Shown: piece after piece, positions 57,335-64,000 of the stretch | Position numbering within the stretch: the stretch's first letter is position 1 | Layout of the letters: each line of letters opens with the position of its first letter | Assembly: GCF_051175565.1 (NCBI RefSeq) | Contig: NZ_CP195105.1 | Location: 372,001 to 436,000, forward strand | From: Daejeonia sp002484105 | GTDB taxonomy: Bacteria; Bacteroidota; Bacteroidia; Flavobacteriales; Weeksellaceae | Length of the DNA: 64,000 bases | Reading direction: 5' to 3' | Position numbers and translations under genes: made by a program | Notes under the pieces: model-generated | The model's database searches: none | What the model was told of the DNA's origin: nothing | The model's input: the letters and a program-made list of their open reading frames with translations, nothing else

Positions 57335-57802
57335 TTACTGTTCTTCGTTAAAATCAATAGCACCCATCACCTCTTCCGAAAGTGTGGCAAAATCCGCTTC
57401 GTTTGTCTGTATATTGGCTTCGTAAGCTTCCTTGTCCCAGATTTCAAAAAACTCTCCCACTCCGGAAATCACAATTTCTTTGGTAAGGCTGGCAAAAGTT
57501 TTCAGATCGCGCGGTATCAGGATACGTTCAGCCTTGTCCACTTCCACTTTCTTGACACCGGCAGTAAACATCCTGATAAAATCAGCATTCTTCTTTACGA
57601 AACGGTTCAGCCCGTTGATCCTGTTCATGAGCTTTTCCCATGGTTGCAAGGGATAGACTTCGAGACATTTCTGGAACACAGCCCGCTTCACGACCAACTC
57701 TGTGGCGGCAACGTGCTCCAAATGCTTGATGAGTGACGCAGGAAGCTTCAGGCGTCCTTTGTCGTCAATCTTACATTCATATGTCTCAAAAAAATAATTC
57801 AT
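57335..57802 (-). CDS. mraZ: transcriptional regulator MraZ
   Basis: 155 residues from the ATG at 57802 (MNYFFETYECKIDDKGRLKLP), the normal MraZ start; the reading from 57841 lies before the -7 box. Two copies of the AbrB-like MraZ domain are seen (residues 5-50 and 75-130, the second with VDKAERILIPRDLKTFA). MraZ binds direct repeats upstream of its own gene and represses the dcw cluster in characterised bacteria. Three such repeats, ten bases apart, lie at 57826-57851. Confidence 0.95.
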   Translation of the reverse strand: MNYFFETYECKIDDKGRLKLPASLIKHLEHVAATELVVKRAVFQKCLEVYPLQPWEKLMNRINGLNRFVKKNADFIRMFTAGVKKVEVDKAERILIPRDLKTFASLTKEIVISGVGEFFEIWDKEAYEANIQTNEADFATLSEEVMGAIDFNEEQ

Positions 57803-57808
57803 TTGGGA

Positions 57809-57816
57809 CAAATTTA
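57809..57816 (-). promoter_or_regulatory. -7 box (TAAATTTG) of the mraZ/dcw promoter
   Basis: Exact TAnnTTTG on the minus strand, six bases before the ATG at 57802. No -33 box at the expected spacing; the MraZ repeats occupy that place. Confidence 0.55.
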
Positions 57817-57825
57817 TACAAATAT

Positions 57826-57851
57826 TTCCAAACTCTCCCACTTTTTCCCAC
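57826..57851 (-). promoter_or_regulatory. MraZ-box operator (three repeats, 10-base period)
   Basis: On the minus strand: GTGGGA (57846-57851), AAAA, GTGGGA (57836-57841), GAGT, TTGGAA (57826-57831). MraZ of E. coli is known to bind TGGG-type direct repeats with a ten-base period. The third copy is degenerate. The site overlaps the -33 region, as expected for repression. Confidence 0.7.
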
Positions 57852-58211
57852 TTTTTGGGTTAATGTGGATAAATTCCGGAAAATCCTTTTAAACGACTGA
57901 TACAATACGGTTTATACCTTACTAAAATCCAGATCAAACGCCATAAAAACACTTTAAAAAACAGGAGCGCGAAGGTATAAAAGCAGGAATAAAATCTGAA
58001 ATTTTCTGAAAAAAAAATGACAATCCCACCTGAAAAAACAAGCAACCTCCTGTTTTCTTGCCCATTTTCAAACAAAATACCGGTAATTCCGAATACTATT
58101 TATCCCCTTCCTGGAACGGAAACCTTGCTTGATGCATGCCTGCCATCTTCAATTCCTGAACAAATTCATTAAAACTTAACGTTTTTATTCATACCTTTTT
58201 TACATTATTTG
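57852..58211. other. intergenic region between mraZ and the alpha/beta hydrolase gene
   Basis: About 360 bases left of the hydrolase promoter, beyond the MraZ operator. AT-rich, no supported gene; a 71-codon minus-strand frame (57860-58075) shows no coding character. Confidence 0.6.
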
Positions 58212-58219
58212 TATTTTTG
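58212..58219 (+). promoter_or_regulatory. -7 box (TATTTTTG) of the alpha/beta hydrolase gene
   Basis: Exact TAnnTTTG match 20 bases before the ATG at 58240. Confidence 0.5.
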
Positions 58220-58239
58220 CAAGTCACGACATCATTTCT

Positions 58240-59001
58240 ATGATATTTAAAACTAAAAAAGAAAAAAAGTTCGATTTTATCGAAGAGGGCGAAGGCCACC
58301 CGATGGTGCTCCTGCACGGATTAATGGGCGGACTGAGCAATTTCGACAAAATGATTTCCTTTTTTTCAGAGAAAGGGTTCAGGGTAATTGCTCCGCAATT
58401 GCCGATCTACGACCTGCCTGTGCTGAACACAAACCTGAGTTCGCTGGCAAAATATGTAGCAAAATTTATCGACGAACACATCAAGGAACCCGTAACCGTG
58501 GTGGGAAACTCTATGGGTGGACATATCGGGCTAATCCTTACCATCACACGTCCAGAACTGGTCAAGAACCTTGTCCTTACAGGAAGTTCCGGTCTTTATG
58601 AAAGAGCTTTCGGGGACAGTTTCCCAAGGAAGGGCGACAAATCATACATCAAACGGAAAACTGAAGAGGTTTTTTACGACCCTGCCGTGGCTACCGACGA
58701 ATTGGTAGATGATGTTTTTGCGGTGGTGAACGACCGAATGAAAGGCATCAAAACGGTAATGCTGGCCCGCAGCGCGATCAAACACAATATGATGAAAGAC
58801 CTGCCTCATATCCTCTGTCCAACATGCCTGATCTGGGGAAAACAGGATAATGTAACGCCTCCGGACGTTGCTGTGGATATGCACAAATACATTCCGAACT
58901 CGGATCTTTTCTGGATTGATCACTGCGGACATGCAGCCATGATGGAGCGCCCTGATGAGTTTAACGAAATCCTCTACAAGTGGTTAAAAAATAAATCTTA
59001 A
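58240..59001 (+). CDS. alpha/beta-fold hydrolase
   Basis: 253 residues, cytoplasmic. The oxyanion segment MVLLHGLMGGLSNFD, nucleophile elbow VVGNSMGGHIG (Ser about residue 93), acid part IWGKQDNVTPPD and final His in DHCGHAAMMERPDEF make up a complete catalytic triad. Relatives include esterases and C-C bond hydrolases; the substrate is not known. A perfect terminator hairpin follows the stop. Confidence 0.88.
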   Translation: MIFKTKKEKKFDFIEEGEGHPMVLLHGLMGGLSNFDKMISFFSEKGFRVIAPQLPIYDLPVLNTNLSSLAKYVAKFIDEHIKEPVTVVGNSMGGHIGLILTITRPELVKNLVLTGSSGLYERAFGDSFPRKGDKSYIKRKTEEVFYDPAVATDELVDDVFAVVNDRMKGIKTVMLARSAIKHNMMKDLPHILCPTCLIWGKQDNVTPPDVAVDMHKYIPNSDLFWIDHCGHAAMMERPDEFNEILYKWLKNKS

Positions 59002-59008
59002 CTTTAAT

Positions 59009-59038
59009 AGCCATTAAGCAGAAACTTAATGGCTTTTT
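59009..59038 (+). terminator. terminator between the hydrolase gene and engB
   Basis: Ten-base-pair perfect stem AGCCATTAAG/CTTAATGGCT, CAGAAA loop, then TTTTT. The engB ATG at 59040 follows immediately. Confidence 0.85.
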
Positions 59039-59039
59039 A

Positions 59040-59675
59040 ATGTCAGAAAATATGGCGATAAAAACAGCAGAATTTGTAAAAAGCAGCCAAAAGTGGCAAG
59101 ACTGCCCACCTCCAAAATCAGCAGAATATGCATTTATTGGAAGGTCGAATGTTGGAAAATCTTCGCTGATCAATGCGATGGCCAACCGGAAAGACCTTGC
59201 AAAAACATCACAGACCCCCGGAAAAACGCAGCTGATCAATACTTTTCTCATCAATGGGGAATGGTATCTTGCGGACCTGCCCGGCTACGGTTATGCAAAA
59301 GTCTCCAAATCAACACGGAAGGATTTTGAAAAACTGATTACCAACTATATCCTGAACCGCAGAAATCTGGTGAACCTTTTTGTGCTGATTGATATCCGCC
59401 ATAACCCACAGAAAATTGATCTTGATTTTATGCAGTGGTGTGGCGAGAGCAGCATTCCTTTTTCGATAGTTTTCACCAAATCTGATAAGATGAAACCCAA
59501 TGCGGCAAAGAAAAATATAGAAGAATACAGAAGCGAACTCCTCAAAATCTGGGAAGAACTGCCACAGATTTTCGTGACCTCCGCAGAGAAAAAAGAAGGA
59601 ACAGAGAAAATCCTTCATTATATTGAACAGACCAATGACTATCTGAAAAAAAACAAAGTGACATTTGATGACTGA
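59040..59675 (+). CDS. engB: ribosome biogenesis GTP-binding protein EngB (YsxC/YihA)
   Basis: 211 residues. The GTPase motifs are G1 GRSNVGKSSLINAM, the G2 threonine region KTSQTPGKTQLIN, G3 DLPGYGYAKVSK, G4 TKSDKMKP and the G5-like SAEKKEG. The protein acts late in 50S assembly. ATG at 59040 or 59052 (MAIKTAEF); the shorter form is slightly more typical. A terminator hairpin sits directly upstream with no promoter between. The ElaA gene overlaps its end. Confidence 0.95.
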   Translation: MSENMAIKTAEFVKSSQKWQDCPPPKSAEYAFIGRSNVGKSSLINAMANRKDLAKTSQTPGKTQLINTFLINGEWYLADLPGYGYAKVSKSTRKDFEKLITNYILNRRNLVNLFVLIDIRHNPQKIDLDFMQWCGESSIPFSIVFTKSDKMKPNAAKKNIEEYRSELLKIWEELPQIFVTSAEKKEGTEKILHYIEQTNDYLKKNKVTFDD

Positions 59676-60120
59676 TCTGATCTGGAAAATAAAAAATTTC
59701 GCAGAACTGACCGTTCCTGAACTTTATGCCATTATGAAGGCACGTATTGATGTTTTTGTTGTGGAGCAGGAGTGTCCCTACCCAGATGCCGACCAATATG
59801 ACCAGAAAGCAATCCATCTTTGGGCAGAAAACAAAAAAGGCGAAGTGATGGCCTACTGCAGAATTTTTGGTCAGAATATTAAATACCGGGAAACTTCTGT
59901 AGGAAGAGTGCTGACAACCTCCGGCTGCCGTGGAAAAAACACTGGACGACAGCTGATGAAATTTGCTCTGGAAACTATAGAAAACCGTTTCAGGACGCGT
60001 AATGTGAGAATTTCTGCACAGGATTATCTTTTGGAATTTTATAAAAGCTTCGGCTTTGAAGATACCGGCAAAAAATATTGGGAAGACCAGATTCCCCATA
60101 CTGAAATGCTGCGCCAGTGA
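59668..60120 (+). CDS. ElaA-like GNAT N-acetyltransferase
   Basis: 150 residues from the ATG at 59668, overlapping the engB stop by eight bases. It is of the ElaA type: LYAIMKARIDVFVVEQECPYPDAD near the N-terminus, then the acetyl-CoA loop VGRVLTTSGCRGKNTGRQLM and the end SAQDYLLEFYKSFGFEDTG. Substrate unknown. Coupling to engB is by position only. Confidence 0.88.
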   Translation: MTDLIWKIKNFAELTVPELYAIMKARIDVFVVEQECPYPDADQYDQKAIHLWAENKKGEVMAYCRIFGQNIKYRETSVGRVLTTSGCRGKNTGRQLMKFALETIENRFRTRNVRISAQDYLLEFYKSFGFEDTGKKYWEDQIPHTEMLRQ

Positions 60121-60159
60121 CTCCTGAAAACTGCTGAAGAAACCGGATTTTCGGTAAAA

Positions 60160-60807
60160 TTATTCCTTGAGCCAGCCCAGTTCGCTATAATGTCTCCGGA
60201 ATTTCTGAATTTTCGGACCGACCACTGCGCTGCAGTACGGCTGTGTCGGGTTGTTTGTATAATATCCCTGATGATAAGCCTCGGCAGGCCAGAATTTTTT
60301 GAAGGGAACCACTTCCGTCACATATGTGCCCGGCCACCTTCCGGAAACTTCAGACAACTGAATGGCTTTTTCTGCTTCGTTTTTCTCTGCTTCATCCTTA
60401 TAAAACACAACCGAACGGTACTGAGTTCCTATATCATTTCCCTGGCGGTTCAGCTGGCGCGGATCGTGAAGAAAAAAGAAAACATCCATCAGCTGTGCAT
60501 AGGAGATTACTGCCGGATCATAAGTAATCTGCACCACTTCAGCATGGCCGGTATTTCCTGTGCAGACTTCTTCGTAAGTAGGATGCGCGGTATGCCCACC
60601 AGAATATCCGGATACGGCACTTTCCACACCCTTCAGCATATTGAAGCAACTTTCCACACACCAGAAACATCCACCTCCGAATGTCAGCTGTTCTACCTTT
60701 CTGTTTTCCATTTTCTGAGTTTCTTTTGGTTTTAGATCCTGTTTTTCCTGGCCGTTGCACCCGAAAACGGACAGTGAACAAAACAGGAAAAACATGATTT
60801 TTGTCAT
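60160..60807 (-). CDS. msrA: peptide-methionine (S)-S-oxide reductase MsrA, lipoprotein form
   Basis: 215 residues. MsrA repairs S-methionine sulfoxide. The N-terminus MTKIMFFLFCSLSVFGCNGQ has a lipobox (Cys17), so the enzyme should be anchored outside the cytoplasm. The active site reads GGGCFWCVE near residue 47, with a second Cys after Trp in place of the more common Gly. VSGYSGGHTAHPTYEEVCTG and QYRSVVFY are family signatures. A TAATTTTG box lies four bases before the ATG. Confidence 0.94.
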   Translation of the reverse strand: MTKIMFFLFCSLSVFGCNGQEKQDLKPKETQKMENRKVEQLTFGGGCFWCVESCFNMLKGVESAVSGYSGGHTAHPTYEEVCTGNTGHAEVVQITYDPAVISYAQLMDVFFFLHDPRQLNRQGNDIGTQYRSVVFYKDEAEKNEAEKAIQLSEVSGRWPGTYVTEVVPFKKFWPAEAYHQGYYTNNPTQPYCSAVVGPKIQKFRRHYSELGWLKE

Positions 60808-60811
60808 GCTG

Positions 60812-60819
60812 CAAAATTA
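60812..60819 (-). promoter_or_regulatory. -7 box (TAATTTTG) of msrA
   Basis: Exact consensus followed by CAGC and the ATG at 60807. If the next ATG (60795) were used, the leader would be about 12 bases longer. Confidence 0.55.
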
Positions 60820-60835
60820 ATCAAAAAATATCAAT

Positions 60836-60860
60836 AAAAAACGCATCCCGAAGAATGCGT
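60836..60860 (-). terminator. terminator after the ROK kinase gene
   Basis: ACGCATTCTT/CGGGATGCGT stem (ACGCAT/ATGCGT core) followed on the minus strand by TTTTT. Confidence 0.75.
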
Positions 60861-60890
60861 CTGAGAATATAATATATAAATAAAATACTG

Positions 60891-61859
60891 TTAACTTTCC
60901 CATACAAGAGCACTTGCCCCCAGAATGGCAGCATCGGCTTCATCAAGTTCACTGCAGACGAGTTTTACTTTTCCGCGGAAAATCGGGAGCAGGTTTCTTT
61001 CCATATGAAGTTTAGTGGGTTTCAGAAGGAAATCTCCGGCTTTTATTACCCCTCCGAAAAGCAGAATAGCCTCGGGGGAAGAGAACATGACAAAATTGGC
61101 AAGTGCTTCACCCAGTTTCTGTCCTGTATAGCGGAAAACTTCAATAGCCGTAGGATCGCCTTTTTTGGCACATTCAAAAACCGTTTTGGAATTGATTTCT
61201 TCTTCTTTATACTGATTAAGCATGGATTCGGGAAACTCTGCACGGAATTTTTTTGCGGTGATGGCAATTCCTGTTGCGGAAGCATAGGCTTCAAGGCTTC
61301 CTTCGGATCCTGTACTCCAGTGTTTACGACCGTTGGGTTTTACGATGGTATGGCCGAGTTCTCCCGCAAAGCCGTCACTACCATAGATCAGCTGGCCATT
61401 GGCAATGATACCACTTCCCACACCGGTACCGAGTGTAATCATGATAAAGTTTTTCATTCCTCTTGCAGCTCCGAAAAGCATTTCTCCAAGGGCTGCCGCA
61501 TTGGCATCGTTGGTCATTTTGCAGGGAACACCAAACTTTTTGGTCATCAGTTCTGCAAAGGGAATAACACCCTTCCAGCGAAGATTGGGTGCATGCTCGA
61601 TGGTTCCCCGGTAGAAATTGGCATTGGGAGCACCAACGCCGATACCTTCCAGATTTGCCGTTTTGCAGTGTTTTTTGATTAAAGGCTGGATGGTTTTATA
61701 AAGTTCATCAATATAATCTTCTACTTTTTCATACTGATCGGTCTTGATAACGCCTTTATCGAGGATATCACCTCTGTGGTTTACGAGACCGAATTTGGTA
61801 TTGGTACCACCAATATCAATTCCTAATGCTACTTGTTTTGATAAATCTACTAATGCCAT
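60891..61859 (-). CDS. ROK-family sugar kinase (glucokinase-like)
   Basis: 322 residues. The N-terminal phosphate loop ALGIDIGGTNTKFGLV, the sugar-binding NDANAAALGEMLFGAARG and LGTGVGSGIIANG are all clear. The usual ROK zinc site CxCGxxGCxE is absent: the place after GELGHTIVKPNGRK reads HWSTGSEGSLEAYAS, with no cysteine, although the rest of the motif (GSLEAYAS) is kept. It may phosphorylate glucose or an amino sugar. No regulator domain is attached. Confidence 0.9.
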   Translation of the reverse strand: MALVDLSKQVALGIDIGGTNTKFGLVNHRGDILDKGVIKTDQYEKVEDYIDELYKTIQPLIKKHCKTANLEGIGVGAPNANFYRGTIEHAPNLRWKGVIPFAELMTKKFGVPCKMTNDANAAALGEMLFGAARGMKNFIMITLGTGVGSGIIANGQLIYGSDGFAGELGHTIVKPNGRKHWSTGSEGSLEAYASATGIAITAKKFRAEFPESMLNQYKEEEINSKTVFECAKKGDPTAIEVFRYTGQKLGEALANFVMFSSPEAILLFGGVIKAGDFLLKPTKLHMERNLLPIFRGKVKLVCSELDEADAAILGASALVWES

Positions 61860-61974
61860 TGTTGTAATTTGAGACTCTAAAATTAGTAAAAATTACACAT
61901 TAGTAGTATGCTTATCATCATTTCTGACACAAGATATTTATCAGTATTGCCCTCAGAATGTGTCCTGCGTATTT

Positions 61975-62292
61975 CTATGCTGGTTTTTTACTCATTTTGC
62001 GGCGTCCCCACCAGATCATAAATCCCGTTACAGGGAGCGTAGTGGCAACAATTCCTGACAAAAAAGTTGCCAGCTTGCCAAATTGTCCCCACCACTGCCC
62101 CATATGCAACTGCCAGACGATATTTTCGGTCTTTTCGTGACGGAGAAATTCCTGAGGAACATGAATTTCTTTTCCCGTATACCGGTTGTATATGTTAATA
62201 TCCGCATTTTCAATACTTTTAAGCCCCGATTTTCCGGAAGTGAAAACCAGTGCACCGGCTTTCTGCTTCTCAAAATTCCAGATGCTTACCAT
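61975..62292 (-). pseudogene. PepSY membrane protein, C-terminal piece after a frameshift
   Basis: 105 residues read from an internal ATG. They continue the PepSY protein encoded upstream: ANHPEKK then MVSIWNFEKQKAGALVF, and a last membrane helix (ATFLSGIVATTLPVTGFMIWWGRRK). The first piece ends four codons past this start. A single extra A in the six-A run (62291-62297 region) would join them. Treated as part of one broken gene. Confidence 0.7.
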
Positions 62293-63122
62293 TTTTTCTC
62301 CGGATGGTTTGCCAGCGCAACATAAGCAATCGCAACCGCATCCTGAGAGGTTCTCGAAGAATCTGCTTTCGGAAGAATTGCATCGAGATGTTCTGTGGTA
62401 CCACCAGATATTTTAATGGCAGCATTCATCATTGGTTTAAAGAAAATCATCAGCCCGGTCAGTCCCAGAATGAGACAGATAACCAGCGAATAAAACCCGA
62501 AAACATTGTGAAGATCATAATTGAGCCGTTTGAAACGCTCCTTCCACTTCACGGTGAAACTGGCCTGCCTGGTTGCCCTCGTCCATTTTCTGGGCCACCA
62601 GAGAATCAGTCCGGTGATGCAGCTGATCACGAAAACGACCGTGGATACTGCGACTACCCAGCCGCCAATCTTGCCGGCGAGAAAACTGGAATGGATATGC
62701 GCCATGACAAAAAAGAAGAAAATAGACTTGTCGACTTTCAGTACCTTCCCATTGTATGGATTGACATACACCAGAACAAGTTTGCGTTCTTTCGGAATAA
62801 AGGCGCGGATACGGATGCTGCGTTCCGGATCTTTAAAAAAGACGAATTCCGAAATTGCCATATCCGGATTGGCTTTGTGGATACTGGCGACAAGCTGTTC
62901 ATGGGTTACTCTCCTGGCATGTGGTGGCACGCTTACATATCTTGCGCTGCCGGCAGAGAAATCCATAATTTCGTCGCCGTAGACGATGATGGTTCCGGTA
63001 AGGCATACCAAAACCAGAACGATCCCGGAGACGATACTTGGCCAGAGATGTATCCATGCATTAATGCGCGAAAAAAGCGAATTATTTTCTTCATCGGGAT
63101 AACCTAGGCAGTATTGTGGCAA
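62286..63122 (-). pseudogene. PepSY-associated transmembrane protein, N-terminal piece
   Basis: 278 residues in this frame. INAWIHLWPSIVSGIVLVLVCLTG, MAHIHSSFLAGKIGGWVVAVSTVVF and LNYDLHNVFGFYSLVICLILGLTGLMIF are the membrane parts of PepSY_TM (PiuB-like) proteins, often tied to iron or siderophore use. The frame ends HPEKKW-stop; the rest is in another frame (61975-62292). The likely true start is the ATG at 63094 (MKKIIR), but it is out of frame by one base, which an extra T in the six-T run (63071-63076 in plus coordinates) would cure. No promoter is visible upstream. Confidence 0.75.
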
Positions 63123-64000
63123 TCACAAAATCTGATGGTGCAATGATAGAGCGGCGCTATTTTGATGCCTGGGGAAACCTGAGAGTATTGGAAAATAGTG
63201 CAGGGCAAAAGATTACTGATATGCAGCAGCTGATGACCTATGATTACTTTCTGGATCGTGGCTATACTGGACATGAGCATCTCTGGAGAGCAGGGCTGAT
63301 TAATATGAACGCCAGACTCTATGATCCTATTTTAAGAAAGTTCCTGAGTGTTGACAATGTGATACAGGATCCTTATAATACCCAAAACTATGACCGCTAT
63401 TCTTATGTACTAAACAATCCATTGCTGTACATGGATGTTAGTGGAAATGAATTATTTGTCGGTACTGCAATTCTTATAGGATTAGCTGTAGGAATCTTTG
63501 CCAAAGGTATTGCCAACATGATTTCGGGCATACCGTTTTGGTATGGTATCGGAAAATCTGGTCTTATGGGAGCTATATCGGGAGCCATAAGTTTTGGAAT
63601 AGGCACGGCTGCATTAAATACGTTTGGCACCGGGATTTCAATAGGGAAAGCTGTTTTTGAGGCCGCTGCACATGCGATTACAAGTGGGGTGATGGATGCA
63701 ATACAGGGAAACTTTGGAGGCTCCGGATTTGTAAGTGGTTTAATCTCATCCCTCATTGCGACAGGTATTCAGGGATTAGGTGAGCTCGGAGGAGCCTTCC
63801 AATCCATAGATGCGAGTCAGGGAATTGGGATACTCACCAATTTTGGCGATAGAAATCCTGATTTATTAAAAGCTATCATGATAGCTTCAGGAGGTCTTAG
63901 CGGAGGAATTTCAGCAACAATTGCAGGTGGCAAGTTTATTGATGGGTTTAAACAAGGTCTGATAACAAGTGGATTGAATCACTTGGCGCACACAACTATG
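63080..64000 (+). CDS. RHS-repeat protein, C-terminal core fragment (runs off the window)
   Basis: Open to the right edge, 307 codons from 63080. There is no start codon at the beginning; the first ATG is at 63143. RHS-core signatures are clear: RDNLGSIVAITKSDG, RRYFDAWGNLR, GYTGHEHLWRAGLINMNARL, YDPILRKFLSVDNVI and YDRYSYVLNNPLLYMDVSGNE. A Gly- and Ile-rich hydrophobic stretch follows, then IAGGKFIDGFKQGLITSGLNH, which in Bacteroidota precedes the variable toxin domain. That domain lies beyond the window. The upstream two thirds of an RHS protein are absent; this may be an orphan cassette or a misjoined repeat. Confidence 0.85.

Noticed and set aside
57860..58075. 71-codon minus-strand frame upstream of mraZ
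   Set aside because: Phe/Leu-rich translation without start context, promoter or neighbours; overlaps the MraZ operator region.
62545..62565. Second possible parS-like word (TTCACGGTGAA)
   Set aside because: It is inside the PepSY coding region, spacing differs from the consensus and the outer bases do not match.

Overview
The window is chromosomal DNA from a member of the Bacteroidota, most likely Flavobacteriia of the Chryseobacterium/Weeksellaceae type. The evidence is: promoters of the Bacteroidota form (TAnnTTTG -7 boxes, some with a TTTG -33 box) ahead of many genes; a 16S-Ile-Ala-23S-5S rRNA operon whose 16S tail lacks the usual anti-Shine-Dalgarno; gene families typical of the group (DUF5686 protein, YqeY beside ftsZ, an AccD without its zinc ribbon, RHS protein); and almost no purine-rich ribosome binding sites. 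I could not run a search, so the genus is open. Nearly everything is core genome. The only clearly accessory DNA is the last kilobase.

Layout. 1-2.8 kb: the 5' part of a GH3-family gene, a small secreted repeat protein, an outer-membrane-protein/lipoprotein pair and another lipoprotein, all on the minus strand. 3-7 kb: mfd and pth. 7-12.7 kb (minus): a GNAT/PAP2-phosphatase pair, a SulP transporter / small membrane protein / beta-carbonic anhydrase cluster that probably handles bicarbonate or sulfate, and a hexapeptide acyltransferase. 12.9-18.3 kb (minus): a complete rRNA operon with tRNA-Ile and tRNA-Ala, a full consensus promoter and a terminator. 18.7-29.6 kb: DUF5686 protein, split ThrE exporter, rplU-rpmA, membrane acyltransferase, miaE-DUF502, thioesterase-thiL, BaiN-like flavoprotein, small lipoprotein. 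29.6-40.7 kb: mutS diverging from a bestrophin gene, SpoU methylase, CBS protein-nadK, fbaA-accD, a DUF6973-like protein, proB-proA. 40.8-57.8 kb (minus): bacilliredoxin, yqeY and the whole division and cell wall (dcw) cluster, transcribed mraZ-rsmH-ftsL-ftsI-murE-mraY-murD-ftsW-murG-murC-ftsQ-ftsA-ftsZ from a promoter with MraZ boxes. 58.2-61.9 kb: alpha/beta hydrolase, engB, ElaA-like acetyltransferase, msrA, ROK kinase. 62-64 kb: a frameshifted PepSY membrane protein whose 5' end abuts a start-less RHS fragment that runs off the window.

How the genes work together. The dcw cluster encodes the lipid II pathway from UDP-MurNAc onward (MurC, MurD, MurE, MraY, MurG; no MurF or Ddl here) plus the divisome core. 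ProB-ProA form proline synthesis; FbaA, AccD and NadK are central metabolism; Mfd and MutS are DNA repair.

No complete undescribed system is visible. The points most worth a second look are the missing CCTCC anti-Shine-Dalgarno, five genes whose -7 box lies 4-6 bases before the start codon (probable leaderless mRNAs), the MraZ operator, a parS-like palindrome beside yqeY, a terminator directly against the engB start, and the RHS/PepSY junction.
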